Positions 1-10,982 of a stretch of DNA of 64,000 nt are shown one piece after another. Source of the DNA: Pantanalinema sp. (lineage in GTDB: Bacteria; Cyanobacteriota; Sericytochromatia; S15B-MN24; UBA4093). The DNA lies in NCBI GenBank assembly GCA_036704125.1, contig DATNQI010000102.1:24745-88744 (forward strand), read 5' to 3'. The position numbers and the translations under genes are program-made. Under the pieces are notes generated by a model. The model was not told where the DNA came from, did not search any database, and saw only the letters and a program-made list of their open reading frames with translations. The number at the start of each line of letters is the position of its first letter. The stretch's first letter is position 1.

Positions 1-702
1 CTGATCTTCTGGGGGTGCGTGCTTGCGATCCTGGTGACCTTCCCGCTCACCTTCGGCTGGCTCCGCTTCGAGAGCGCCGTGTCGGACCCCAGCGTCTACA
101 TGCCGGTCCTGTTCGGCGCGCGCATGCCCCTCTTCGGCTTCGCGGCCCGATCGCTCGTCGGCTGGGTGATCTTCCACCTTCTCGACATCGCCGCGGTGCT
201 CGTGCTCGCGGGGATCGCGATCGCCCTGCCGCGCCACCTCAAGGACGAGGCCGAGCTCTCGACCCAGCGCCTCGACAACGACTTCATCCCCCTGGTGCTG
301 CTCTTCGCCGTGAGCGTGACGGGGCTGATGCTGACCGTCTCCAACATGGGGATGGCCGGCAAGTTCTACTACTGGATCACCACCACCCACGCGGTGACGG
401 TCATGCTGTGGCTGCTGTTCTTGCCCTTCGGCAAGTTCTTCCACATCTTCCAGCGCATCGCCAACCTCGGCGTCTGGTTCTACAAGGCGGCGGGGGCCGA
501 GGGCGAGCAGGCGCGCTGCGCGCGCTGCCGGGAGCCCTACCTCTCGGTGATGCAGCGCGACGACCTCAAGCGCCTCCTGCCCGAGCTGGGCTTCGACTAC
601 GCCGAGGAGGGCGGCGGCAACTGGCAGGACGTTTGCCCGTCCTGCCGGCGCAAGCTCGTGACCCTCAACCAGTTCCAGACCGTCGGAAAGCGATTCGTGT
701 GA
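1..702 (+). CDS. Cytochrome b-like membrane protein, 5' end cut off
   Basis: This reading frame is open from the first base, so the N-terminus lies outside the window; 233 residues are visible. About four hydrophobic segments are seen, with paired histidines in FHLLD and in [14 protein letters not shown]...KFFHIFQ, the pattern of a haem-binding NarI/HdrE-like cytochrome b. A soluble C-terminal tail carries two CxxC pairs (CARC and CPSC), which could bind zinc or iron-sulfur. It sits 13 bases upstream of the molybdenum reductase with GAGGGA between, so it probably starts or continues the same operon. I infer that it is the quinol-facing membrane subunit. The haem assignment is from pattern only; it could also be an unrelated membrane anchor. 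Confidence 0.55.
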   Translation: MIFWGCVLAILVTFPLTFGWLRFESAVSDPSVYMPVLFGARMPLFGFAARSLVGWVIFHLLDIAAVLVLAGIAIALPRHLKDEAELSTQRLDNDFIPLVLLFAVSVTGLMLTVSNMGMAGKFYYWITTTHAVTVMLWLLFLPFGKFFHIFQRIANLGVWFYKAAGAEGEQARCARCREPYLSVMQRDDLKRLLPELGFDYAEEGGGNWQDVCPSCRRKLVTLNQFQTVGKRFV

Positions 703-715
703 GGGAGTAAACGCC

Positions 716-3031
716 ATGGCTCAGTTGCCCCAGGACCCGGAGCGCCTGAAGGATCGCTTTGGCCCCACCCTCAAGTACTCCCCGCCGGGGGGCTTCAGGA
801 CCGACGCGGTCCCCGACAAGCTGGTCGATACCCACTGCTGCTTCTGCGGGCAGCAGTGCGGGATCACCCTCAAGGTCCTGGACAACCAGGTCGTCGGCTT
901 CGAGCCCCGGGACTTCCCGTTCAACGAGGGCAAGCTCTGCCCGAAGGGGATCAAGCGATACCTCCAGGGCTCCCACCCGGATCGCCTGCTCACTCCCATG
1001 AAGCGCACGCCGGAAGGGTTCGCGCGCATCTCGTGGGACGAGGCCCTCTGCGAGACCGTCGCCAAGATCAAGGAGATCCAGGAGCGCCACGGCAAGGACG
1101 CCTTCGCCATGCTCTCGGGGGTGAGCCTCAACAACGAGAAGAGCTACCTGGTGGGCAAGTTTGCTCGCTTGGCCCTCCAGACCGCCAACCTCGACTACAA
1201 CGGCCGCCTGTGCATGGTCTCGGCCGGGGCGGGCAACAAGAAGGCCTACGGGATCGACCGTGCGAGCAACTCCTGGGCGGACATCCCCAAGGCCAAGGCG
1301 ATCTTCGTGATAGGCTCCAACGTCGCCGAGTGCGCCCCCATCACCACCCGCTACATCTGGAGCGCCCGCGACGCCGGCGCCAAGCTGATCGTCGCGGACC
1401 CCCGGATGGTGCCGGGGGCCCGCACCGCGGACCTCTACCTGCCCCTGCGCCCGGGATCCGACAGCGCGCTCTTGATGGCCATGCTGCACGTGGTGATCCG
1501 GGACGGCCTCACCGACCCGGCCTTCATCCGGGACCACACCTCGGGCTTCGAGGCGGTCGCCGAGAGCGTGAAGGACGCCACCCCCGAGTGGGCGGCCGAG
1601 CTTTGCGGGGTCCCCGCCGCCAAGATCGAGCAGGCCGCCCACTGGTACGCCGAGGCCGAGACGGCCATGATCCTTCACGCGCGCGGGCTAGAGCACCAGA
1701 GCAAGGGCGTCGACAACGTCCTGGCCTGCGCCAACCTGGCGCTCGCCACCGGCAAGATCGGGCGCGAGGGCTGCGGCCACAGCACCATCACGGGCCAGGG
1801 CAACGGCCAGGGCGGCCGCGAGCACGGCCACAAGTGCGACCAGCTCCCCGGCAACCGCGACATCACCAACCCCGAGCACCGGGCCTACGTGGCCGGGGTC
1901 TGGGGGGTGGACGAGGCGGAGATCCCGGGCAAGGGCCTCTCCGCCCAGGAGATCATGGAGGCCATCCACCGGGGCGAGATCAAGGGGCTGCTCAGCATCT
2001 GCTTCAACCCCCTGGTGAGCCTGCCGGACGCGACCTTCACCCGCGAGGCCCTCGATCGCCTCGAGCACTACACGGTCATCGACTTCTTCCTGTCCGAGAC
2101 GGCCCAGCACGCCGACGTGGTCCTCCCCGGCAGCCTCCACGAGGAGGACGAGGGCACCGCGACCTCGGCCGAGGGGCGGGTGATCAAGATCAACGCCGCC
2201 GTGACCCCGCCGGGGGAGGCCCGGCGCGACTGGGAGATCCTCCTGGACATCGCCGAGCGCCTCGGCCGGGGGAGGTACTTCCGCTACGAGAACGCCGAGC
2301 AGATCTTCAACGAGCTGCGGCTGGCCTCGCGCGGGGGCACCGCCGACTACTCGGGCATCACCTGGGCCAAGGTGGTCGAGAACCAGGGCATCTTCTGGCC
2401 CTGCCCCCAGACCACCGAGGAGGGCGAGCGGACCCCGGACTGGAGGGCGCTGGACACGGCGCACCCGGGCACCCCCCGGCTCTACGAGGGGGGGCGCTTC
2501 TACCACCCCGACGGCCGGGCCCGCTTCAACGTCGTGAACTGGCGAGCGCCCGCCGAGGTCGTGGATGACGCCTACCCCCTCTGGCTCACGACGGGCCGGG
2601 TCATCAGCCAGTACCTCTCGGGCACCCAGACCCGGCGCATCGGGCCCTTGGTCGACCAGTACCCCTTCCCGCGCCTGGAGCTCCACCCGCGCCTGGCCGA
2701 GGCCCTGGGGATCCAGGACGGCCAGTGGGTGACGACGTTGACCCGCCGCGGCCGCCTCACCCTGCGGGCCCAGGTGGTCAAGACCATCCGACCCGACACG
2801 GTCTTCATCCCCTACCACTGGGCCGGCGACCTCTCGGCAAATGTTCTGACCAACCGCGCCCTCGATCCCGTCTCCAAGATCCCCGAGTACAAGGTCTCGG
2901 CCTGCCGCGTTCAGCCCGCGACGCCCGAGGAGGTCGCGCGGGGTGAGCGCGCCGAGGCCGACGCCTACCGCCAGGAGCCGATCCAGCTCGAGCTCGGCCT
3001 GGCCGATCGCCGCAAGGAGGCGTCGCGCTGA
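716..3031 (+). CDS. narB: NarB/NasC-type nitrate reductase catalytic subunit
   Basis: This 771-residue protein is a bis-molybdopterin oxidoreductase expected to reduce nitrate to nitrite. A [4Fe-4S] motif near the N-terminus uses C41, C44, C48 and C75 (LCPKG). The motif GRLCM puts a probable molybdenum-ligand cysteine at residue 166; RLCM(A/V)SA is typical of nitrate reductases, whereas formate dehydrogenases have R-V-C-H. The C-terminal dinucleotide-binding domain (about 620-720) includes [17 protein letters not shown]. No Tat signal is present, so it should be cytoplasmic. Its stop overlaps the next start (TGATG), indicating translational coupling with the iron-sulfur subunit. A related oxidoreductase acting on another oxyanion cannot be excluded, but NarK and moaD/E next door favour nitrate. 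Confidence 0.85.
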   Translation: MAQLPQDPERLKDRFGPTLKYSPPGGFRTDAVPDKLVDTHCCFCGQQCGITLKVLDNQVVGFEPRDFPFNEGKLCPKGIKRYLQGSHPDRLLTPMKRTPEGFARISWDEALCETVAKIKEIQERHGKDAFAMLSGVSLNNEKSYLVGKFARLALQTANLDYNGRLCMVSAGAGNKKAYGIDRASNSWADIPKAKAIFVIGSNVAECAPITTRYIWSARDAGAKLIVADPRMVPGARTADLYLPLRPGSDSALLMAMLHVVIRDGLTDPAFIRDHTSGFEAVAESVKDATPEWAAELCGVPAAKIEQAAHWYAEAETAMILHARGLEHQSKGVDNVLACANLALATGKIGREGCGHSTITGQGNGQGGREHGHKCDQLPGNRDITNPEHRAYVAGVWGVDEAEIPGKGLSAQEIMEAIHRGEIKGLLSICFNPLVSLPDATFTREALDRLEHYTVIDFFLSETAQHADVVLPGSLHEEDEGTATSAEGRVIKINAAVTPPGEARRDWEILLDIAERLGRGRYFRYENAEQIFNELRLASRGGTADYSGITWAKVVENQGIFWPCPQTTEEGERTPDWRALDTAHPGTPRLYEGGRFYHPDGRARFNVVNWRAPAEVVDDAYPLWLTTGRVISQYLSGTQTRRIGPLVDQYPFPRLELHPRLAEALGIQDGQWVTTLTRRGRLTLRAQVVKTIRPDTVFIPYHWAGDLSANVLTNRALDPVSKIPEYKVSACRVQPATPEEVARGERAEADAYRQEPIQLELGLADRRKEASR

Positions 3032-3681
3032 TGGAGCTCCAGTTCTTCGTCGACCCCATCCGCTGCATCGGCTGCAAGGCGTGCCTCCAGGGGTGCTCCG
3101 AGTGCGCCACCCACCGGGGCCGGTCCATGATCCACCTGGAGTACATGGATCGCGGCACCTCGACCCAGACGGTGCCCATGGTGTGCATGCACTGCGAGAA
3201 CCCGACATGCGCCCAGGTCTGCCCCGCCGACGCCATCAAGCGGACCGAGGACGGGGTGGTCCAGTCGAGCCTCAAGGAGCGCTGCATCGGCTGCGCCAAC
3301 TGCGTCAACGCCTGCCCCTTCGGGGTCCCGCGCTACTACCCCGAGTTCGACCAGATGCTGAAGTGCGACATGTGCTACGACCGCACGTCGGTGGGCCTCA
3401 AGCCCATGTGCGCGACCGTCTGCCCATCGGACGCCCTGTTCTTCGGCACCCGCGAGGAGTTCGAGACCCGGCGCTCGGGGCGTCCGGTGAACGAGTTCCG
3501 CTTCGGAGCCCAGATTGTTCGCACCCGGGTCTTCATGGTGCTCGACGAGGCCCACGATCGCCTGGACGTCCAAGACGTCGCCCTCGCGGACACCCCGGAT
3601 CCGCGCTTCGAACCCGACACCTACGATTCCGTCGACCCCTTCTCCCACGTGGAGCCACCGAGCAACGGAGGCCCGGCATGA
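3031..3681 (+). CDS. Four-cluster ferredoxin subunit of the molybdenum reductase
   Basis: This 216-residue protein carries four cysteine groups of the DmsB/NrfC/HybA type: [38 protein letters not shown] and CDMC...[10 protein letters not shown]. Such subunits hold four [4Fe-4S] clusters and pass electrons between a membrane quinol oxidase and a molybdenum catalytic subunit. No signal peptide is visible, in keeping with a cytoplasmic partner of NarB. The start overlaps the narB stop by one base and the stop overlaps the Rieske start (ATGA), so the three subunits should be made together. About 60 residues at the C-terminus are acidic and carry no cysteines. Confidence 0.85.
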   Translation: MELQFFVDPIRCIGCKACLQGCSECATHRGRSMIHLEYMDRGTSTQTVPMVCMHCENPTCAQVCPADAIKRTEDGVVQSSLKERCIGCANCVNACPFGVPRYYPEFDQMLKCDMCYDRTSVGLKPMCATVCPSDALFFGTREEFETRRSGRPVNEFRFGAQIVRTRVFMVLDEAHDRLDVQDVALADTPDPRFEPDTYDSVDPFSHVEPPSNGGPA

Positions 3682-4178
3682 CCCGCAAGCCCGAGGATCC
3701 CCACTGGAAGACCGACTTCAGCGTGGACTGGAGCCGGACCTCCTACCTCTCGCGCCGCGAGTTCACGCGCTACCTGGCGCTGGGCAGCGTCACCATGGCC
3801 GCGGGAAGCACCTTCATGGCGCTGCGCGCGGGGATCGGACGCCCCCACGCCGCCCCGCCACGGCGCGCGATCGCCGCCATCGACGCCGTTCCCCCCAAGA
3901 GCAGCCTGGCTTTCGAGTACCCGGCCAAGGGGCATTACGCCCTCTTGATCCGCCATGAGGACGGGACCTTCGACGCCTTCTCCCAGAAGTGCACCCACCT
4001 CGGCTGCAGCGTCTTCTACGCCGCACACGGCGACAAGCTGGAGTGCCCCTGCCACGAGGGCTTCTTCGACGTCCGCAGCGGCGACGTGCTCGCGGGGCCG
4101 CCGCAGCGGCCGCTGCCGCGGATCCAGCTCGAGGTCGCGAACGGCAAGGTGTACGCCGTGGGCGGAGGCGAGGCATGA
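3678..4178 (+). CDS. Tat-exported Rieske [2Fe-2S] protein
   Basis: This 166-residue Rieske protein has cluster ligands C105, H107, C123 and H126 in CTHLGC and CPCHEGFF, with C110 and C125 placed for the usual disulfide. The N-terminus has a twin-arginine motif, [13 protein letters not shown], followed by a hydrophobic stretch (about 32-50), the standard Tat signal-anchor of Rieske subunits, so the cluster should face the periplasm. ATGA overlaps couple it to both neighbours. A periplasmic Rieske centre beside a cytoplasmic NarB-type enzyme is unusual. It may form a bc-like quinol module with the cytochrome b-like protein at the window start. Confidence 0.85.
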   Translation: MTRKPEDPHWKTDFSVDWSRTSYLSRREFTRYLALGSVTMAAGSTFMALRAGIGRPHAAPPRRAIAAIDAVPPKSSLAFEYPAKGHYALLIRHEDGTFDAFSQKCTHLGCSVFYAAHGDKLECPCHEGFFDVRSGDVLAGPPQRPLPRIQLEVANGKVYAVGGGEA

Positions 4179-4372
4179 GCGCCCCGCGTACCTGGCTGGT
4201 CGACGGGATCTTCCTGTTCGTCCTGTTGCTGTGGATCATCCAGCTCTTCCTCGTGATCACGGGGATCGACGCCTACCTCGGCGGCCAGGCCGGTATCCTC
4301 TGGCCTGCCGCCATCACCTCGGCCGTTCTCGCCCTCATCAACCTGAAGCTGGTGAGCTACATCCAGGACTAG
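4175..4372 (+). CDS. Small two-helix membrane protein
   Basis: This 65-residue protein overlaps the Rieske stop by four bases (ATGA). It has two hydrophobic segments, about residues 9-30 (GIFLFVLLLWIIQLFLVIT) and 41-60 (GILWPAAITSAVLALINLKL). I do not recognise a family. Its tight coupling between the Rieske and transporter genes suggests a small accessory subunit or membrane anchor of the nitrate-reducing complex. The start is fixed by the overlap; an upstream extension in this frame runs through the Rieske coding sequence and is not real. Confidence 0.7.
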   Translation: MSAPRTWLVDGIFLFVLLLWIIQLFLVITGIDAYLGGQAGILWPAAITSAVLALINLKLVSYIQD

Positions 4373-4380
4373 GAGCCCCC

Positions 4381-5547
4381 ATGTCGAACCGGAACATCCA
4401 GCTCTTCCTCGCCACCGTGGCCTTCGCCGTGAGCTTCGCGGTCTGGGGCATGCTCGGGGCCCTCGCCCCCCTGCTGCGCACCGCGTTCGGGCTCAGCCAG
4501 TCCCAGGTGGCCCTGATGGTGGCGATCCCGGTGCTGCTGGGGGCGATCGGGCGTCTGCCGATGGGGATCGCCGCCGATCGCTTCGGGGGGCGCCCGGTGA
4601 TGGCCGCGCTGCTCGTCTTCACGCTGATCCCCGCGGCGGGCCTCGCCCTGAGCGCCTCCTATCCGGCCCTGCTCCTGTGGGGCTTCTTCCTCGGGATGGC
4701 GGGCACCACCTTCGCGGTGGGGGTCGCCTTCACCAGCAAGTGGTTCGCCCCCGAGCAGCAGGGCACGGCCCTCGGGATCTTCGGGGCGGGCAACGTCGGC
4801 CAGAGCGTGGCGGTCTTCTTCGCCCCGCGCCTGGCCGAGGCGCTCGGCTCCTGGCGGTCGGTGCTCTGGCTCTTCGGGGGGCTGAGCCTCGCCTGGGGGA
4901 TCGTCTTCTGGGGCTTCGCCCGCGACGCGCGCCCGGGGGTGCCGCGCTCCTTGGCCGAGATCCTGGCGATCCTGGGACGCTCGCCGATGGCCTGGCTGCT
5001 CAGCCTGTTCTACTTCGTGACCTTCGGCGGCTTCGTCGCCCTGGGGGTCTACCTTCCCACCCTCCTGACGTCCCGCTACGGCCTCGCGCTGCCCGACGCG
5101 GGCATGCGGGCGGCGGGCTTCGTGCTGCTGGCGACCCTTTGCCGACCGATCGGAGGCTACCTCGCGGACCGGCTGGGGGGCGCGCGCATCCTTGCCGGGG
5201 TCTACGCGGTGAGCGTGCTCTCGGGCTTCCTGCTCGTTCCCTCGGGCATGGTCAGCTTCACGGTGGGGGCCCTCTCCTTCGCGTGCGCGGCGGGGCTCGG
5301 CAACGGGGCAGTCTTCAAGCTGGTGCCCCAGTACTTTCCCGTCGAGACCGGCGCCGTCACCGGCCTGGTCGGCGCCTTCGGCGGGCTCGGGGGCTTCTTC
5401 CCGCCTTTGGTGCTCGGGCTCCTGCTCGAGCTGACGGGCCACTACACCCTGGGCTTCCTGGCCCTGGCCGCGACCTCCGCGCTCTGCCTCGCGCTCAGCC
5501 TGCGCCTGGCGCATCGCTCGCCTCCTCTCGTGCCCGGGCGAGGGTGA
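4381..5547 (+). CDS. narK: NarK-type nitrate/nitrite transporter (major facilitator family)
   Basis: This 388-residue protein has about 12 hydrophobic segments. The loop motif GIAADRFGGRPV after helix 2 is the facilitator-superfamily signature. Late in the protein a glycine-rich segment, GNGAVFKLVPQYFP followed by GLVGAFGGLGG, resembles the nitrate signature of the NNP family. It probably imports nitrate for the reductase encoded just upstream, or exchanges nitrate for nitrite. It is shorter than many NarK proteins but carries the expected features at both ends. The start is the ATG eight bases after the small membrane gene, preceded by AGGAGC. Confidence 0.85.
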   Translation: MSNRNIQLFLATVAFAVSFAVWGMLGALAPLLRTAFGLSQSQVALMVAIPVLLGAIGRLPMGIAADRFGGRPVMAALLVFTLIPAAGLALSASYPALLLWGFFLGMAGTTFAVGVAFTSKWFAPEQQGTALGIFGAGNVGQSVAVFFAPRLAEALGSWRSVLWLFGGLSLAWGIVFWGFARDARPGVPRSLAEILAILGRSPMAWLLSLFYFVTFGGFVALGVYLPTLLTSRYGLALPDAGMRAAGFVLLATLCRPIGGYLADRLGGARILAGVYAVSVLSGFLLVPSGMVSFTVGALSFACAAGLGNGAVFKLVPQYFPVETGAVTGLVGAFGGLGGFFPPLVLGLLLELTGHYTLGFLALAATSALCLALSLRLAHRSPPLVPGRG

Positions 5548-5619
5548 GGCCCGGGGACCCATCGGCCTTGGCGAGCAGCCACCCTTGGGGCGCGCCGAGA
5601 CTTGGAGGAGTGAGAGATT

Positions 5620-6080
5620 GAAGGACTGACCCGCTTTGACGCCAAGGGTAGGGCGAGGATGGTGAACGTGCTCGGCGTGGCCCGCCGATCCGGCCTGCGC
5701 CCTGTGCGGAGAGTGCCCCAGCATCACGACGCTGGTCGAGGACGGCGCGATCGCCTGCGATCCCCGTCGATGACGAGATCTCGGCGCGGGAGCTTCACGA
5801 GGCCCTCGAGGACGTCGTCGTGATCGCCGTGAGGGAGAGCCTCACGGCGGTTCCGGCTTTGAAGGGCGCCTTCCATGTGCCGCATGCGCGGCTGAGCGCG
5901 GCGCTGCCCGGGATTCCGCCCGACCGCAAGGTGGTCGTCTGCTGCCTGCGCGGTGAGCTCGGCCTTCAGGCGGTCGCGCTGCTGCGCGCGGCCGGATGCG
6001 AGCAGGCCATGAGTCTCTCGGGTGGCTTGCTCGCGTATTTCCGGGAATTCGACCCGATCAAACGAGACTTGGAGCGATGA
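5620..6080 (+). pseudogene. Decayed C-terminal remnant of moeB/thiF-rhodanese
   Basis: Three frames carry successive pieces of one MoeB-like protein. Frame one (5626-5664) reads LTRFDAKGRARMVNV, like the end of the MoeB adenylation domain. A second frame (about 5680-5766) reads DPACALCGECPSITTL, like the zinc-binding CxxC linker of MoeB. A third (about 5763-6080) reads a rhodanese domain from DDEISARELHE through the catalytic-loop-like VVCCLRGELG to the stop. At least two frameshifts and a stop break it, and the roughly 240-residue ThiF domain is missing because narK ends at 5547. An ATG-started 86-residue ORF (5820-6080) covers the rhodanese part and could still be expressed. MoeB would activate MoaD, encoded next door. 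Confidence 0.65.
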
Positions 6081-6124
6081 GATCCCCCCGCCCCCGCCCC
6101 CGCCCCACCGGGGGGCGGGGAGAG
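6081..6124. repeat. GC-rich hairpin element between convergent genes, copy 1
   Basis: A run of CCCCCG units leads into the stem CCCCGCCCC, loop ACC, GGGGGGCGGGG. A closely related element, inverted, lies at 63783-63826. Both follow the 3' ends of genes and begin or end with GATCCCCCC. It may act as a terminator between the rhodanese remnant and moaE, and looks like a dispersed intergenic repeat. No T-run follows this copy. Confidence 0.5.
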
Positions 6125-6168
6125 GCGGTGATGGCGCTATGGGCGCATGGAAGGGGGGTCGAGGGCGG

Positions 6169-6588
6169 CTAGTCCTGGTGGCAGCAGCCCTCTACCCAGG
6201 TCTCCCCCCCCACGAAGTACTCCTTCTTCCAGATGGGGACGTCCCGCTTGATGGTGTCGATCCCATGACGGCATGCCTCGAACGCCGCGCCGCGGTGAGG
6301 GGCGCTGACGCCCACGAGCACCGCGACCTCGCCGATCGCGAGCCGGCCGACCCGGTGGATCAGCACCACGCGCTTGGCATCCCATCGCTCGAGGATCTCT
6401 CGGCCGATGCCCTCGAGCTGTGCCTGGGCCATCTCGGCGTAGGCCTCGTAGGCGAGGTGCAGGACCTCACGCCCTTCGTTGTGGTCGCGCACGACCCCGC
6501 AGAAGGTGACGATGGCCCCCGCCCTCGGGTCGGCGAGCAAGGCCTCGGCCTGATGGACGTCGATGGGATCCGAGGTGACGAGGTACAT
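6169..6588 (-). CDS. moaE: Molybdopterin synthase large subunit MoaE
   Basis: This 139-residue protein transfers sulfur from the MoaD thiocarboxylate to precursor Z (cPMP), making molybdopterin in the cytoplasm. Family motifs are clear: FCGVVRDHNEG near the N-terminus, YEAYAEMA, RVGRLAIGE, the HRGAAFEAC segment and the active-site lysine region IDTIKRDVPIWKKE. Length is normal for the family. It lies directly downstream of moaD, whose stop is one base before this ATG, with GGAGG inside the moaD end as ribosome site. The cofactor made here is needed by the NarB-type reductase encoded convergently upstream. Confidence 0.95.
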   Translation of the reverse strand: MYLVTSDPIDVHQAEALLADPRAGAIVTFCGVVRDHNEGREVLHLAYEAYAEMAQAQLEGIGREILERWDAKRVVLIHRVGRLAIGEVAVLVGVSAPHRGAAFEACRHGIDTIKRDVPIWKKEYFVGGETWVEGCCHQD

Positions 6589-6589
6589 G

Positions 6590-6835
6590 TTAGCCTCCGC
6601 TCACGGGGGGGATGAGGGCGAGCGGCTCGCTCTCGCCGATGACGTGGTGATCGGGAGCGAAGCGCAAAGCGGAGGCCACGCGCGCGCTGGGAAGGTAGGC
6701 GGCGAGCGACGGAAACTCCCGGGCGACGGCCGCCTTGAGATCCCCGACGGTGCTGCCGGCAGGAAGGTCGAGCGAGATGCGCTCGGCCCTCTGGGCCTCC
6801 TTTAGGACGGCGAAAAGCATGATGTCGAGCCGCAT
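6590..6835 (-). CDS. moaD: Molybdopterin synthase sulfur carrier MoaD
   Basis: This 81-residue ubiquitin-like protein ends in the essential Gly-Gly (IPPVSGG), which is adenylated by MoeB and converted to the thiocarboxylate used by MoaE. AAGGAG lies eight bases before the ATG. A TAAAAT -10-like hexamer (minus strand, 6860-6865) sits about 25 bases upstream of the start, giving a short leader. Together with moaE it forms a two-gene operon facing away from uvrA. The only moeB trace nearby is broken, so activation must rely on a copy elsewhere. Confidence 0.93.
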   Translation of the reverse strand: MRLDIMLFAVLKEAQRAERISLDLPAGSTVGDLKAAVAREFPSLAAYLPSARVASALRFAPDHHVIGESEPLALIPPVSGG

Positions 6836-6840
6836 GTGAT

Positions 6841-6870
6841 TCTCCTTGCGTAAATTACGATTTTACCTCG
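6841..6870 (-). promoter_or_regulatory. moaDE promoter -10 and ribosome site
   Basis: On the minus strand GGTAAAATCG (TAAAAT at 6860-6865) precedes AAGGAG and the moaD ATG. The predicted transcript start is some 15-20 bases upstream of the start codon. No convincing -35 is visible in the GC-rich DNA behind it. Confidence 0.45.
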
Positions 6871-7059
6871 GGGCGGGGCCGGATGGGAGCTGTCGTTGTC
6901 ATGGATGGTCGAGCGCTACCCGCCCGATCCGGATCCGGTCCTGGTCGAGGGATCCAACCGCGTCACCTGGCCGCCGGGTGGCGACGCAGCAGACCCGTGA
7001 GCCCCAGGATCCCCCGGGGCGGGTTTTTCCCCGACCGGAGCCTGGCGCAAGGGGCGCGT

Positions 7060-7077
7060 CGACTGTATGATGGGGGC

Positions 7078-7080
<3 letters not shown>
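7060..7080 (+). promoter_or_regulatory. uvrA: uvrA -10 element abutting the start codon
   Basis: TATGAT at 7066-7071 ends seven bases before the uvrA ATG, so transcription would begin at or next to the A of ATG. There is no purine-rich ribosome site of normal form, only GGGGG. This suggests a leaderless or near-leaderless message. The -35 position shows nothing recognisable. Confidence 0.35.
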
Positions 7081-10005
<2,925 letters not shown>

Positions 10006-10168
10006 CGTCCATTCAAGGGCCATATAAGTATTATTAACAAACCGAACGGCCCTTCTGGCCGCGGGTTAAGATAGCTTGCGACGCCCCGCGCCCGCGGGGG
10101 GCCTGTTTCGGGCCCTGCAGGGCGGCGTCGCGGCGCTCGTACCAACCCTCATCACCAGGAGTGAAGCG
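10006..10168 (+). promoter_or_regulatory. uvrA-nfi intergenic region with dyads and a possible -10
   Basis: An AT-rich patch is bracketed by AAGGGCC and GGCCCTT, a possible stem after uvrA. TTAAGAT follows, giving a candidate -10 (TAAGAT, about 10065-10071) for nfi. Beyond it are GC-rich self-complementary runs (around 10085-10130) that could fold in the nfi leader. AGGAG sits eight bases before the TTG start. No known riboswitch is recognised. Confidence 0.35.
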
Positions 10169-10855
10169 TTGTCCGTCGAACTACACCAGTCGCACCGCTG
10201 GGATCTGCCGCCCTACGAGGCGCAGCAGCTGCAGCACGCCCTCAGCCAGGTGGTGGTGGTCCACGACGACTGCGCCGAGCTGACGCTCATCGCGGGGGTC
10301 GAGGTCGCGCACAGCCGCTTCAACGACACCCTCACCGTCGGCGTCGCCCTGCTCACCTACCCGGACCTCCAGGTGGTGGAGAAGCGGACGATCGAGTACC
10401 AGACCAAGTTCCCCTTCATCGCCGAGCTGCTCTCCTTCCGCGAGGCGCCCGCCGTCGTGGCGGCGCTCGAGACCCTCTCGCGCCGGCCCGATCTGGTCAT
10501 GATCGAGGGGCCGGGCATCGCCCACGCCAAGGGCCTGGGGGTCGCCTCGCACGTGGGAGTGGTGACGGGCTTGCCGACCGTGGGCTGCGCCAAGGCGACC
10601 TCGGTGGGCTCCTTCGTGGAGCCCGAGGTCAGTGCCGGCTCCGCCTCGTCGCTGGTCTGGCAGGGCGAGATCATCGGGACGGTCTACCGCTCCAAGAACC
10701 GGGTCGCTCCGCTGTTCGTCTCGGCCGGGAACCGGATCAGCCGGGAGAGCGCCGTGCGCCTGGTGCGCGAGTGCTGCCAGGGCTACCGCATGCCGGAGCC
10801 CATCCGCCACGCGGGCAACGCCCTCTCGGAGAACAAGCGCGCCGCCGTAAGCTAG
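10169..10855 (+). CDS. nfi: Endonuclease V family protein with substituted catalytic residues
   Basis: This 228-residue protein aligns over its full length with E. coli Nfi, which cleaves next to deaminated bases such as inosine. The FRE glutamate (E92) and the GVASHVGV and AK segments are kept. However, the first catalytic Asp is Glu (E45, AGVEVAH), the VDGHG Asp is Glu and its following His is Pro (E113, MIEGPG), and the PYIP strand-separating wedge reads PFIA. Metal binding and substrate choice may therefore differ. The start is TTG with AGGAG eight bases upstream; the frame runs farther upstream but without homology. Confidence 0.82.
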   Translation: MSVELHQSHRWDLPPYEAQQLQHALSQVVVVHDDCAELTLIAGVEVAHSRFNDTLTVGVALLTYPDLQVVEKRTIEYQTKFPFIAELLSFREAPAVVAALETLSRRPDLVMIEGPGIAHAKGLGVASHVGVVTGLPTVGCAKATSVGSFVEPEVSAGSASSLVWQGEIIGTVYRSKNRVAPLFVSAGNRISRESAVRLVRECCQGYRMPEPIRHAGNALSENKRAAVS

Positions 10856-10864
10856 CCCAGAGCG

Positions 10865-10893
10865 TTGCCCCCATGGCGGCGATCCGGTAAAAT
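10865..10893 (+). promoter_or_regulatory. Promoter of the lipoprotein-exonuclease pair
   Basis: TTGCCC (10865-10870) and TAAAAT (10888-10893) are separated by 17 bases. The predicted start near 10900 leaves an 80-base leader before the lipoprotein ATG, with GGAGG at 10971-10975. Confidence 0.5.
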
Positions 10894-10982
10894 GTTCGGG
10901 ATCCGCTCGGATGGACGGTCATGCGCGATCGCTTCCGAGGCTTCCTCCCCTCACCACGACGCCGCGCTTTGGAGGCTATTCG

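Noticed and set aside
716..3031. Formate dehydrogenase as identity of the molybdenum enzyme
   Set aside because: The active-site loop reads GRLCM rather than the R-V-C/U-H of formate dehydrogenases. NarK-type transport and moaD/E context also favour nitrate.
6883..7077. In-frame upstream extension of uvrA
   Set aside because: It adds 65 residues of Arg/Pro/Gly-rich sequence unlike UvrA N-termini, runs through the promoter region, and has no ribosome site. ATG 7078 fits the family.
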